Under the pieces are notes generated by a model. The model saw only the letters and a program-made list of their open reading frames with translations, searched no databases and had not been told where the DNA came from. From contig JAZQDU010000013.1 of the NCBI GenBank assembly GCA_045546915.1, forward strand, positions 1 through 28,182: a stretch of DNA of 28,182 nucleotides, written 5' to 3'. This DNA is from UMGS172 sp045546915 (GTDB lineage Bacteria > Bacillota > Clostridia > Oscillospirales > Acutalibacteraceae). Positions 16,605 to 24,930 of the stretch are shown here, piece after piece. Position 1 is the stretch's first letter. Every line of letters starts with the position of its first letter. Position numbers and translations under genes: made by a program.

Positions 16605-17693
16605 ATGGCAAATAAGTTGGAAGAAGCAAGACAAATCATAAATGAAGTAGATTCCCAAATGGCAGAATTGTTTAAAAAAAGAATGGGAGCCGTTAAAACT
16701 ATTTATGAGCATAAAAGCGAATTTGGGCTTCCGATTCTCGACCAAAAAAGAGAAAATGAAGTAATTGATAAAAATTCTGCTCTTGTTGAGGACGAAGTAC
16801 TCAGAGAGTATTATATTGATTATCTTAAAAATATGATGTCGTTGTCGCGTGCATACCAGTATCGTATGCAAAGCGGTCTTAAGGTTGCATATAGCGGTGT
16901 GGAAGGCGCTTTTGCTCATATTGCAGCCGGAAGAATATTCACAGAAGGAAACTGTGTGTCTTTTGGAGACTTTAAGGCGGCATATAATTCGGTGGTAGGC
17001 GGAGAATGTGATGTTGCGGTACTTCCGATTGAAAACAGTTATGCCGGTGAAGTAGGGCAGACACTTGACCTTATTTTTTCAGGAACGCTCTATATTAACG
17101 GGATTTATGAACTTGAAATTCATCAAAATCTTCTTGGTGTTTTGGGTGCAACTATAGAAGATATTAAGAAGGTAACAAGCCATTCTCAGGCGCTTAGCCA
17201 ATGTCATGAGTATATCGAAATGCGAGGATTTGCAACCGAGGAGGCAAACAATACTGCGGTTGCGGCAAAGACGGTTGCAAAGGTTAATGATAAATCTTTT
17301 GGCGCTATTGCAAGTGCAGAAACGGCGCAATTATATGGACTTAAAGTTATCGAATCCAATATTAATAAAAGCGGTGAAAACACTACTCGCTTTGCCGTTC
17401 TTTCTAAGGTGCGTGCTAATGCGCCGTCGCTTTCGAGCACTGTACTTATGTTGAGCGTCAAACACGAGGCAGGTTCTCTTGCTAATGCTATCAGTATTAT
17501 CGGTCAACACGGTTACAGCATGACGGCTCTTCGTAGCAGACCTATGAAAAAACATTCGTGGCAGTATTATTTTTACATTGAAATTGACGGTACGGTTGAA
17601 ACCGCAAATGGACAAAATATGCTAACAGAATTAAACAAGGTGTGCGATACGGTTAAGGTGGCAGGAACTTTTGCTCCCCACACTGAAATATGA
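16605..17693 (+). CDS. pheA: Chorismate mutase-prephenate dehydratase (P-protein) with ACT domain
   Basis: The 362-residue protein makes phenylpyruvate from chorismate in two steps. Residues 1-90 are an AroQ-class chorismate mutase (with ILDQKRENEVI near residue 44). Residues about 92-270 are prephenate dehydratase, with the active-site TTRF motif at 260-263. Residues about 277-355 are an ACT domain that normally binds phenylalanine for feedback inhibition; its GSLANAI and RSRPMK segments match the usual GALV and ESRP sites only loosely. AAAGGTGAG precedes the ATG. It follows the DAHP synthase by 24 bases. Confidence 0.95.
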   Translation: MANKLEEARQIINEVDSQMAELFKKRMGAVKTIYEHKSEFGLPILDQKRENEVIDKNSALVEDEVLREYYIDYLKNMMSLSRAYQYRMQSGLKVAYSGVEGAFAHIAAGRIFTEGNCVSFGDFKAAYNSVVGGECDVAVLPIENSYAGEVGQTLDLIFSGTLYINGIYELEIHQNLLGVLGATIEDIKKVTSHSQALSQCHEYIEMRGFATEEANNTAVAAKTVAKVNDKSFGAIASAETAQLYGLKVIESNINKSGENTTRFAVLSKVRANAPSLSSTVLMLSVKHEAGSLANAISIIGQHGYSMTALRSRPMKKHSWQYYFYIEIDGTVETANGQNMLTELNKVCDTVKVAGTFAPHTEI

Positions 17694-17704
17694 GGGTAGA
17701 TATA

Positions 17705-18718
17705 ATGACGATACATATGAATTTGGGCGAGGACAGTTATGATATTATTGTCGAACGCGGTATTCTTTCCAGTGCTGATAAACATTTAAATCTAAACAGA
17801 CGTGTTCTTATCGTGACTGATTCAGGTGTCCCTTTTAAATATGCTAAAACGCTTTTAGACCAGTGCAAGGAAGGAATTGTTTGTACTCTTAAAGAGGGAG
17901 AAACTTCTAAAAGTATTGAGGCGTTTGAAAAGTTGCTTAAGACGATGCTCGACCATGGGTTTTCAAGAAATGATTGTGTTGTTGCGGTTGGCGGTGGTGT
18001 CGTGGGGGATGTTTCGGGCTTTGCGGCATCAACATATATGAGAGGTATAGATTTTTATAATATTCCTACAACCCTGCTTTCTCAGATAGATTCGTCTATT
18101 GGCGGCAAGACGGCCATAAATTTTGGCGGGGTAAAGAATATTGTGGGCGCATTTTATCAACCGAAAAAAGTATTGATTGACCCAGAACTTCTCAAAACGC
18201 TTCCCGAAAGACAACTTTCAAACGGTCTTGCTGAGGCAATAAAAATGGCACTCACTTCTGATAAAGAGTTGTTTTATATTTTTGAAAAAGAGGAAATTAG
18301 CGGCAAAATCGACGAAATTATCATTCGTTCGCTTAATATTAAGAAAAATGTAGTCCAGCAGGATGAGAAAGAGTTAGGGCTTAGAAAAATTCTTAATTTC
18401 GGTCACACAATAGGTCACGGGATAGAAAGCAGTGAAGGAATGAAGGAACTTTATCACGGCGAATGTGTTGCACTTGGTATGATACCGATGTGCGGTGAGG
18501 CAATCCGTCAAAGGGTGGTCGAAGTTCTTAAAAAGTGCAATTTATACCGTGAAATAAGTCTTGATTGGGATAAAATTACCGAGGCGGCATTTCACGATAA
18601 AAAGGCAGACGGCGATACGGTGACCGTTACAACGGTTAACAGTATCGGAAGTTTTGAAATAAAGAAAATGAATTGTCTTGATGTTATTAATATTGCAAAA
18701 TCTTGTTTGAAGGGTTGA
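17705..18718 (+). CDS. aroB: 3-dehydroquinate synthase
   Basis: AroB turns DAHP into 3-dehydroquinate using NAD and a metal. The 337-residue protein shows the NAD loop VAVGGGVVGDVSGFAA, then TLLSQIDSSIGGKTAINF, and the metal-site segments NFGHTIGHGIE and YHGECVALGM. I start it at ATG 17705 because MTIHMNLGEDSYDI matches the usual AroB N-terminus and GAGGG lies about eight bases upstream. An earlier in-frame ATG at 17690, overlapping the pheA stop, has no good ribosome site, though it cannot be excluded. Confidence 0.95.
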   Translation: MTIHMNLGEDSYDIIVERGILSSADKHLNLNRRVLIVTDSGVPFKYAKTLLDQCKEGIVCTLKEGETSKSIEAFEKLLKTMLDHGFSRNDCVVAVGGGVVGDVSGFAASTYMRGIDFYNIPTTLLSQIDSSIGGKTAINFGGVKNIVGAFYQPKKVLIDPELLKTLPERQLSNGLAEAIKMALTSDKELFYIFEKEEISGKIDEIIIRSLNIKKNVVQQDEKELGLRKILNFGHTIGHGIESSEGMKELYHGECVALGMIPMCGEAIRQRVVEVLKKCNLYREISLDWDKITEAAFHDKKADGDTVTVTTVNSIGSFEIKKMNCLDVINIAKSCLKG

Positions 18719-18723
18719 AGAGT

Positions 18724-19812
18724 ATGAAAAACACTTTTGGTAACAGTGTGGCAATTACTTTGTTTGGTGAAAGTCACGGTGAATATATTGGTGCCGTTAT
18801 TGACGGCTTGGCACCGGGAATTGAAATCAGTAAAGAATATATTGATAATATGTTGGCTCTTCGCCGTCCTAATGGAGAAATATCAACAAAAAGAAAAGAA
18901 AAAGACGATTTTAAGTTGGTAAGTGGTGTGGTTAACAACAGGACCACAGGAACACCGCTTACAATTCTCATCCCTAATGAGGATGTTAAAAGCGGTGATT
19001 ATTTAGAAATGACGACGGTTGCCCGCCCGTCTCATGCTGATTATACTGCCCAGTGCAAGTATCACGGATTTCAGGATTCTCGTGGTGGCGGACATTTTAG
19101 CGGGCGCATAACCGCGGCACTCGTTGCAGCAGGTGCAATATGTAAATTAGCATTGGAAAAAAAGGGAATTTATATTGGTACTCACATAAAAAAATGTGCG
19201 GGTATTTCTGACAGAGATTTCAATGAAATTTCAACCGATATTAACAGTTTGAATGGTAAGGCTTTTGCTGTACTCGATGATGCGAACGGACAAAAAATGA
19301 GAGAAGCAATTCTTACTGCGGCAAAAGATGGTGACAGTGTAGGCGGGGTTCTTGAAACGGCAGTTATCGGTATGCCTGCAGGCGTTGGCGAGCCGTGGTT
19401 TGATACCGTTGAAGGTATGTTATCGCATATGATGTTCTCAATTCCCGCTGTAAAAGGTATTGAGTTTGGTGCAGGTTTTGCTTTTTCCGATATGCGAGGC
19501 AGTAAAGCAAATGACCCTTTTGAAATTTGTGACGGAAAGGTTATTTCAAAAACGAATAATAACGGTGGAATTAACGGAGGAATCACTAACGGTATGCCTA
19601 TCGTATTTCGTACTGCCGTTAAGCCTACACCGACTATTTTTAAACCGCAGAACACCGTGGATTTTAAAAACATGACCGAAACGGTATTAGAGCCTAAAGG
19701 CAGGCACGACCCGGCGATTGTTCACAGGGCAAGAGTGGTGCAGGATGCGGCAACTGCAATTGTGCTGAGCGATGCTTTGTCAATGCGTTTTGGCACAGAT
19801 TGGCTAAAATAA
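18724..19812 (+). CDS. aroC: Chorismate synthase
   Basis: AroC removes phosphate from EPSP to give chorismate and needs reduced FMN. The 362-residue protein begins NTFGNSVAITLFGESHG, with His18 as the conserved acid. It carries RPSHADYTAQCKYHGFQDSRGGGHFSGR and ends near DAATAIVLSDALSMRFG, all signatures of the family. ATG 18724 is preferred to an upstream in-frame TTG (18703) because the family starts at this point and AGGG lies nine bases before. The gap to aroB is five bases. Confidence 0.96.
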   Translation: MKNTFGNSVAITLFGESHGEYIGAVIDGLAPGIEISKEYIDNMLALRRPNGEISTKRKEKDDFKLVSGVVNNRTTGTPLTILIPNEDVKSGDYLEMTTVARPSHADYTAQCKYHGFQDSRGGGHFSGRITAALVAAGAICKLALEKKGIYIGTHIKKCAGISDRDFNEISTDINSLNGKAFAVLDDANGQKMREAILTAAKDGDSVGGVLETAVIGMPAGVGEPWFDTVEGMLSHMMFSIPAVKGIEFGAGFAFSDMRGSKANDPFEICDGKVISKTNNNGGINGGITNGMPIVFRTAVKPTPTIFKPQNTVDFKNMTETVLEPKGRHDPAIVHRARVVQDAATAIVLSDALSMRFGTDWLK

Positions 19813-19835
19813 TATGTTTAGTAGGTAGATAATAA

Positions 19836-21083
19836 ATGGGAAAGTACGGATGTATCGGCAAGAAGTTGACACACAGTTTTTCTAAGGAAATTCATGCAAA
19901 ACTTGCTGATTATGATTACGAACTGATTGAACTTGCAGAGGAAGAAGTACAGAGTTTTTTTGAAAGGAAAGAGTTTAAGGCAATAAACGTGACTATTCCT
20001 TATAAGCAAACGGTTATTCCTTATCTTGATTCGGTAAGCGAAATTGCACAGCAAATCGGGGCAGTAAATACTATTGTCAATAAAGATGGCAAATTATATG
20101 GATTTAATACCGATTACTACGGAATGAAAGCCCTTATTGAACGCGTTGGCTTGAATGTTGCGGGCAAAAAGGCATTGGTGCTTGGTACGGGCGGAACGAG
20201 TAAGACGGCACGTGCTGTTTTGTCTAATCTGGGAGCAGGCGAGGTGCTGACGGTCAGCCGAACAAAAGCAGACGGGGTTATCACCTATGAGGATGCCGTA
20301 AAACATCATTCGGATTCAAATATTATTATTAATACTACACCGCTGGGAATGTATCCCAATTGCGAATCAACACCTATTGATATTTCTGCATTTTACTGTC
20401 TCCAAGGTGTGATTGACGCAGTTTATAATCCCCTTTGCACAAATCTTGTTCTGGATGCCAAACAAAAAGGGATTAAAGCCGAGGGCGGTTTGTATATGCT
20501 TGTTGTGCAGGCAGTCAAAGCGGTTGAGAAGTTTCTTGATACTTGTATAGAAAATAACACAGTTGAGCGTGTATATGCATCAGTGCTTGCTTCAAAAGAA
20601 AATATTGTTTTGACAGGGATGCCGTCAAGCGGTAAAAGTACGGTCGGCAAACTTATTAAAGCCGATGGTTATGTTTTTTTCGACACCGATGCTGAGGTTG
20701 AAAAACGTTGTGGTTGTACCATAAGGGAACTGATTGATTCTAAAGGGGAAGCATTTTTTCGCGATTTGGAATCGCAGGTTATACACGACGTTTCGTTAAA
20801 AAGCAGTTGCATCATATCTACGGGTGGCGGAGCAATTTTAAGAGAAGAAAACGTCAAAAAACTTAAGCGTAACGGCAAACTGTTTTTTATTGACGCCGAA
20901 CTTTCAAGGCTTTGTGCAACTAAAGACCGACCTCTTTCGGATAATGATGAAAAACTGAAAAAATTATATGCTGAAAGAATAGACAGATATAAAGAGACTG
21001 CCGATGTGGTTGTCCCCGATATGGACACACCGCAGGCGGAAGCAGAATATATTTTGGCAAAACGAATGGAGAGTTTAAATTGA
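19836..21083 (+). CDS. Shikimate dehydrogenase-shikimate kinase fusion
   Basis: The 415-residue protein joins two successive shikimate enzymes. Residues 1 to about 250 are shikimate 5-dehydrogenase (AroE): Ser14/Ser16 of HSFS, Lys57 in NVTIPYK, Asp93 in FNTDYYGM and the NADP loop GTGGTSKTA (117-125), with SRT after it as expected for NADPH. Residues about 254-415 are shikimate kinase (AroK): Walker A GMPSSGKST (261-269), Asp283/Asp285, Arg309, STGGGA (329-334) and the lid DRPLS (364-368). All catalytic positions are present, so both activities are expected. Usually these are separate proteins. The stop overlaps the aroQ start. Confidence 0.93.
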   Translation: MGKYGCIGKKLTHSFSKEIHAKLADYDYELIELAEEEVQSFFERKEFKAINVTIPYKQTVIPYLDSVSEIAQQIGAVNTIVNKDGKLYGFNTDYYGMKALIERVGLNVAGKKALVLGTGGTSKTARAVLSNLGAGEVLTVSRTKADGVITYEDAVKHHSDSNIIINTTPLGMYPNCESTPIDISAFYCLQGVIDAVYNPLCTNLVLDAKQKGIKAEGGLYMLVVQAVKAVEKFLDTCIENNTVERVYASVLASKENIVLTGMPSSGKSTVGKLIKADGYVFFDTDAEVEKRCGCTIRELIDSKGEAFFRDLESQVIHDVSLKSSCIISTGGGAILREENVKKLKRNGKLFFIDAELSRLCATKDRPLSDNDEKLKKLYAERIDRYKETADVVVPDMDTPQAEAEYILAKRMESLN

Positions 21084-21508
21084 AAATTCTTGTTATTAAT
21101 GGGCCTAATTTAAATATGCTTGGTATAAGAGAACCTGACCATTACGGTAAGGAAACTTATGTTGACCTTGTGGAAAAAATTAAGAATCACTGTCAAAAAA
21201 AGAGAATCGAGGTTGAGTTGTTTCAATCAAATCATGAGGGTGCTTTAGTTGACGAAATTCAAAAAGCCTACGGTGTATTTGACGGAATTGTTATAAATCC
21301 GGGTGCCTATACTCATACAAGTATTGCAATTTTAGACGCTGTAAAATCGGTAAATATACCCACCGTTGAGGTGCATATTTCAAAGGTAGAACAACGCGAG
21401 GATTTTAGGCAGATAAGTTATATAAGACTCGCTTGTGTAAAAACCATTACCGGTCACGGAACTGACGGATACCTGGAAGCAATAGATTTTTTACTTGAGG
21501 GAAAATAA
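21080..21508 (+). CDS. aroQ: Type II 3-dehydroquinate dehydratase
   Basis: This 142-residue dodecamer-type enzyme removes water from 3-dehydroquinate. It shows the family motifs INGPNLNMLGIREPDHYG (residues 6-23), NPGAYTHTSIAILDA and EVHISKVEQREDFR. It starts at a TTG (21080), supported by GGAG at 21068-21071 eight bases upstream and by the fact that KILVINGPNLNML follows directly; no ATG is nearby. The TTG overlaps the stop of the upstream fusion gene by four bases (TTGA). The stop overlaps the aroA ATG by one base. Confidence 0.95.
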   Translation: MKILVINGPNLNMLGIREPDHYGKETYVDLVEKIKNHCQKKRIEVELFQSNHEGALVDEIQKAYGVFDGIVINPGAYTHTSIAILDAVKSVNIPTVEVHISKVEQREDFRQISYIRLACVKTITGHGTDGYLEAIDFLLEGK

Positions 21509-22710
21509 TGATAGCCACATTTAAACCATGCACACTAAAAGGTGTCATTGATGCGCCGCCGTCTAAGAGTATGGCACACCGATATCTTATCGGTGCGGCT
21601 CTTTCGGGGCAAAAGTGCACATTGACAGGTGTTGATTATAGCGAGGATATTCTTGCAAGCATTGACTGTCTAAAAGCGTTGGGAACGGATATAACCATCG
21701 ACGGGGATACGGTCACCTTATTACCAAGTAGGTTTATGCAGGTTGAACCCGATGTGTTGCAGTGCAGAGAAAGCGGAAGTACGCTTAGATTTTTTATACC
21801 CCTTGCACTTTGTATGGGCAAAAATGTAACCTTTCGCGGTAGTGAGCGTTTATTTGAAAGACCTCTTAATGTATATGAGACACTTTGCCGTGAAAAAGGA
21901 TTCACTTTTAGCAAAAATGAGAATTCCGTTGTGCTTTGCGGAAGGCTTCAAGGCGGAAATTATAAAATCAGAGGGGACATTAGCAGTCAGTTTATAACAG
22001 GCCTTATTTTTGCACTTGTATATTTAGGTAAGGACTCAAGCATTGAGATAATCCCGCCTTTTGAGAGCAGGTCGTATGTTGATTTAACTGTTTCTGCGTT
22101 AAAATCTTTTGGCGCAAATGTAGCGTTTGTCGATGAATATAAAATTGAAATTAAGGCATCAAGGTTGAAGGCATTTTGTGGTAGAATTGAAGGCGACTAT
22201 TCAAATGCTGCGTTTCTTGATGCGTTTAACCATATTGGCTCAAATATTGAGGTAAAAAACCTTAAAACAGACAGTCTTCAGGGCGATAAAGTGTATTCTG
22301 ATTATTTTGAGCAGATTTCGAACGGAACGCCAACACTCGATATTTCTAACTGCCCCGATTTGGGACCTGTGTTGTTTGCGCTTGCTTCGTTAAAATTTGG
22401 TGCAACTTTTACGGGCACTGACCGACTTAAATCTAAGGAAAGTGACCGAGGAGCCGCAATGCATGAGGAACTCTTAAAACTTGGCGGAGGCTTGATTTTT
22501 GGTGACAATAAAATTATTGTGCCAAAACAGGAACTTAAATATAAAGGTCAGGTTTTAAGCGGTCATAATGACCACCGTATTGTGATGTCGTTGTCGGTTA
22601 TTTTGTCAAAAATCGGCGGCACGATAGAGGGTGTTGATGCGGTCAGAAAAAGTTATCCTGCATTTTTTGAGGACATAAAAAGTCTCGGAGCAGAGGTGGA
22701 ATTATCATGA
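21508..22710 (+). CDS. aroA: 3-phosphoshikimate 1-carboxyvinyltransferase (EPSP synthase)
   Basis: AroA adds the enolpyruvyl group of PEP to shikimate 3-phosphate. The 400-residue protein is slightly short for the family but complete. Lys20, Ser21 and Arg25 in PPSKSMAHR bind substrate; CRESGSTLRFFIPLAL, KESDRGAA and SGHNDHRIVMSLSV are further conserved segments. The start overlaps the aroQ stop (TAATG) and the stop overlaps tyrA (ATGA), so translation is coupled along this stretch. I cannot class its glyphosate sensitivity with confidence. Confidence 0.95.
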   Translation: MIATFKPCTLKGVIDAPPSKSMAHRYLIGAALSGQKCTLTGVDYSEDILASIDCLKALGTDITIDGDTVTLLPSRFMQVEPDVLQCRESGSTLRFFIPLALCMGKNVTFRGSERLFERPLNVYETLCREKGFTFSKNENSVVLCGRLQGGNYKIRGDISSQFITGLIFALVYLGKDSSIEIIPPFESRSYVDLTVSALKSFGANVAFVDEYKIEIKASRLKAFCGRIEGDYSNAAFLDAFNHIGSNIEVKNLKTDSLQGDKVYSDYFEQISNGTPTLDISNCPDLGPVLFALASLKFGATFTGTDRLKSKESDRGAAMHEELLKLGGGLIFGDNKIIVPKQELKYKGQVLSGHNDHRIVMSLSVILSKIGGTIEGVDAVRKSYPAFFEDIKSLGAEVELS

Positions 22711-23564
22711 TAGTAGATGTAAGTAAAAAGATACTTATTGTAGGACTTGGTCTTTTGGGCGGAAGTTACGCGAGGGCTTTAAAACGGTTCGGGTTTCATA
22801 TAAGCGCCATTACCAAAGAACAAAGTTCTATTGACTATGCACTTAAGGAAAATATTATCGACGAAGGCTCGACCGAACCGGATGAAAATATTATAAAAGA
22901 GGCCGACCTTGTGATTTTTGCTCTATATCCCCATGTTTTTGTAGAATGGATTGAGCAAAATCAAGGTCTTTTAAAAAGCGGTGCACTTATTACCGACGTT
23001 ACCGGCGTTAAGGGCAGTATAGTGTATAAGATTCAAGGCATTCTTCGGAGTGACGTTGAGTTTATTGCTGCTCACCCCATGGCAGGACGTGAAGTTTCGG
23101 GTGTAGAAAACAGTACTGATAAGATGTTTGTAGGAGCTAATTATATTGTAACTCCTACTAATAAGAATACTCCAGAGGCGATTGAAACTTGTATTGAACT
23201 GGGAAAACTTCTCGGATTTTCGAACGTTGCAACATTGTCTCCCGAAGAACATGATGAAATGATAGGTTTTCTTTCGCAACTTACTCATTGTATCGCTGTT
23301 ACGTTAATGACCTGTAATGATAAGGAAAACATGGAAAAGTTTACGGGTGACTCTTTCCGCGACCTTACACGTATTGCGAGGATAAATGACCTTATGTGGA
23401 GTGAATTGTTTGTTGCAAATAAGGATAGTCTTTTGGAACAAATGAATCTGTTTATCAATAAGTTTAACCAACTGAAAACCCTGCTCGAAAACGAGGATAT
23501 TGACGGAATGAGAAGGTTAATGCAACTTTCGACCGAACGACGTGCTTTGTTTGACAAAAAATAG
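22707..23564 (+). CDS. tyrA: Prephenate dehydrogenase
   Basis: TyrA makes 4-hydroxyphenylpyruvate from prephenate with NAD(P). The 285-residue protein has an N-terminal Rossmann loop (ILIVGLGLLGGSYARAL, residues 9-25), the active-site segment AHPMAGREVSGVENS, and the helical C-terminal domain with FLSQLTHCIAV and FRDLTRIARIN. No ACT domain is attached, so tyrosine inhibition, if any, must act on the catalytic part. The start overlaps aroA by four bases. Confidence 0.95.
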   Translation: MIVDVSKKILIVGLGLLGGSYARALKRFGFHISAITKEQSSIDYALKENIIDEGSTEPDENIIKEADLVIFALYPHVFVEWIEQNQGLLKSGALITDVTGVKGSIVYKIQGILRSDVEFIAAHPMAGREVSGVENSTDKMFVGANYIVTPTNKNTPEAIETCIELGKLLGFSNVATLSPEEHDEMIGFLSQLTHCIAVTLMTCNDKENMEKFTGDSFRDLTRIARINDLMWSELFVANKDSLLEQMNLFINKFNQLKTLLENEDIDGMRRLMQLSTERRALFDKK

Positions 23565-23577
23565 CAAGGAGAAGCAA

Positions 23578-24042
23578 ATGATAAGATTAGCAAAAGAAAA
23601 AGACATTCCAAAAATTATAGATTTGTTAAAGCAGGTCGATTTGGTACACCACAACGGCCGACCGGATATTTTTAAAATCGGTACAAAGTATTCGCACGAA
23701 GAACTGAAACAATTACTGAATAATGAAAAGCGACCGATTCTTGTTTCGGTTAATGAAAATGATGAAGTGATGGGTTACTGCTTTTGCGTGTTTCAGCAAC
23801 ATGTCAATAATTCGGTGTTGACCGATATAAAAACGTTGTATATTGACGACCTTTGCGTAGATGAAACTTTGCGCGGTAAACATATCGGTAAAGAGTTGTA
23901 TGAATCGGCTATGAAACTCGCTAAGGAAAGCGGATGCCATAACTTAACGCTTAATGTGTGGAATTGTAATCCGTCTGCAATGAAATTTTATGAGGCACAA
24001 GGACTGTTGCCCCAAAAGACATGCATGGAATTAATATTGTAA
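23578..24042 (+). CDS. GNAT-family N-acetyltransferase
   Basis: The 154-residue protein has a GNAT fold: IRLAKEKDIPKIIDLL at the N-terminus, the acetyl-CoA loop RGKHIGKELYE near residue 100 and NVWNCNPSAMKFYEAQGL near residue 126. The substrate cannot be read from the sequence. AAGGAG lies six bases before ATG 23578, and the gene starts 14 bases after tyrA, so it is the last gene of the aromatic operon transcript. A role in modifying an aromatic metabolite or amino acid is possible but unproven; it may simply ride along. Confidence 0.85.
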   Translation: MIRLAKEKDIPKIIDLLKQVDLVHHNGRPDIFKIGTKYSHEELKQLLNNEKRPILVSVNENDEVMGYCFCVFQQHVNNSVLTDIKTLYIDDLCVDETLRGKHIGKELYESAMKLAKESGCHNLTLNVWNCNPSAMKFYEAQGLLPQKTCMELIL

Positions 24043-24045
24043 AAT

Positions 24046-24076
24046 AAAAAACCGCTGATTTAATCAGCGGTTTTTT
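24046..24076. terminator. Bidirectional terminator ending the aromatic operon and the PH-domain gene
   Basis: CCGCTGAT (24052-24059) and ATCAGCGG (24063-24070) form a stem with a 3-base loop, extended by A runs on the left and six T on the right. It serves the plus-strand operon and the minus-strand gene ending at 24111. Confidence 0.93.
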
Positions 24077-24110
24077 GCTGCAAGTGTTCATAACGGACTT
24101 GGTTCTAATA

Positions 24111-24563
24111 TTATTTATTTATATTTAAATGATTTGTATAGGCTGTTTCCTGAAGCCATTTGTATATGCCTTGAATCTGATATTTTTTAGGAAATTCAAA
24201 TTTCCTTGAAGAAACAGAGACTCCACCATTAGCTTTGAAATACGGTGAGGAAATGAATTCAATATTGAGTTCGCTATCGTCTAAACCAAATCCTGCTGTT
24301 TCGGCTGATACATTTATGATAGAGTCAAGATATATGGAGCTAACACGTGCTTTTTGACCAGTTGCACCTTGTTTATCTAAATCAATTATTCGCTTATCAG
24401 TAAATATAACAACATCTCTTACTAATACAAAACCAGTATGTATGGTTTCTCCATCCATCAAGTACATACCATAATCCTGTGTTAATTTTTCGGGTGTCAC
24501 TTCGGAAAGATTACCCATCAATCCTTGCATAATGTTACCACCGATTTTATCAATTAATCCCAT
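24111..24563 (-). CDS. Bacterial PH-domain protein (YvbH N-terminal type)
   Basis: The 150-residue protein matches the small bacterial PH-like domain family (bPH, seen in B. subtilis YvbH). FTDKRIIDLDKQGATGQKARVSS followed by SAETAGFGLDDSELNIEF are its characteristic segments. No membrane segment or signal peptide is visible, so it is probably cytosolic. ATG 24563 is chosen because AAAGGAG sits eight bases upstream and the protein then starts at MGLIDKIGG, as in the family. I see no separate promoter between it and the structured RNA terminator 41 bases upstream, so the RNA may be its leader. The function is unknown. Confidence 0.82.
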   Translation of the reverse strand: MGLIDKIGGNIMQGLMGNLSEVTPEKLTQDYGMYLMDGETIHTGFVLVRDVVIFTDKRIIDLDKQGATGQKARVSSIYLDSIINVSAETAGFGLDDSELNIEFISSPYFKANGGVSVSSRKFEFPKKYQIQGIYKWLQETAYTNHLNINK

Positions 24564-24597
24564 TTGTGTTTCTCCTTTCGAGTATCCGTTATGAAAC

Positions 24598-24625
24598 AAA
24601 AAAGTGCGCAGCCGAAGCTACGCAC
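24598..24625 (-). terminator. UUCG-loop terminator upstream of the PH-domain gene
   Basis: On the minus strand GTGCGTAGC, TTCG and GCTGCGCAC form a 9-position stem (one A-C mismatch) with a stable tetraloop at 24604-24625, followed by six or seven T. It ends 35 bases before the PH-domain start codon. Confidence 0.85.
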
Positions 24626-24759
24626 CGAAAAACACATAACTCCGATTGCTGCGACACAACTTCTGACAAACTACAAGAGAGAGCCAAAATAGAGAATGTG
24701 TTTTTACCAAAATAAAAAACACTTCTCCTATAGTTTGTCCAAATATTAAGTTGTGTCGC
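24598..24759 (-). ncRNA. Structured RNA with its own promoter and terminator: leader of the PH-domain gene or small RNA
   Basis: Read on the minus strand, this stretch begins at the base expected for transcription start and folds well. A closing stem of 12 pairs joins 24748-24759 with 24651-24662. A second stem of 9 pairs joins 24731-24739 with 24665-24673. An apical stem of about 13 pairs with one bulge joins 24715-24727 with 24692-24705. A terminator with a UUCG loop follows. The 3' arm of the closing stem (GTGTCGCAGC, 24648-24657) could also pair, with one bulge, with the terminator's 3' arm (GCTGCGCAC), so the folds may compete. I do not recognise the family. It has no protein-coding frame of note. 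Confidence 0.65.
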
Positions 24760-24765
24760 ACAATT

Positions 24766-24794
24766 ATTTTATCATAAAACAATTAAGTTTGCAA
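24766..24794 (-). promoter_or_regulatory. Promoter of the structured RNA
   Basis: On the minus strand TTGCAA (24789-24794) and TAAAAT (24766-24771) are 17 bases apart; the start point would fall at the first base of the closing stem. Confidence 0.7.
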
Positions 24795-24930
24795 CATTAA
24801 TTAAGTAAGTATTGTCCTTATGTATAACGAGCATCGTATTTTGACAGCAAAATCCATAACACACCGAAAAGAACATGTCTTTCTAATTGAGTGTTACTCT
24901 TTGTTTGACAATTCATCGTAATAAAATAAA
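24795..24930. other. AT-rich intergenic stretch without recognised content
   Basis: I see no gene, clear hairpin or repeat between the structured RNA promoter and the tRNA-Pro terminator. Confidence 0.6.

Noticed and set aside
24598..24759. 6S RNA or T-box identity for the structured RNA
   Set aside because: The closing stem encloses only about 109 bases and the bulge pattern does not match 6S. No T-box core sequence is present.
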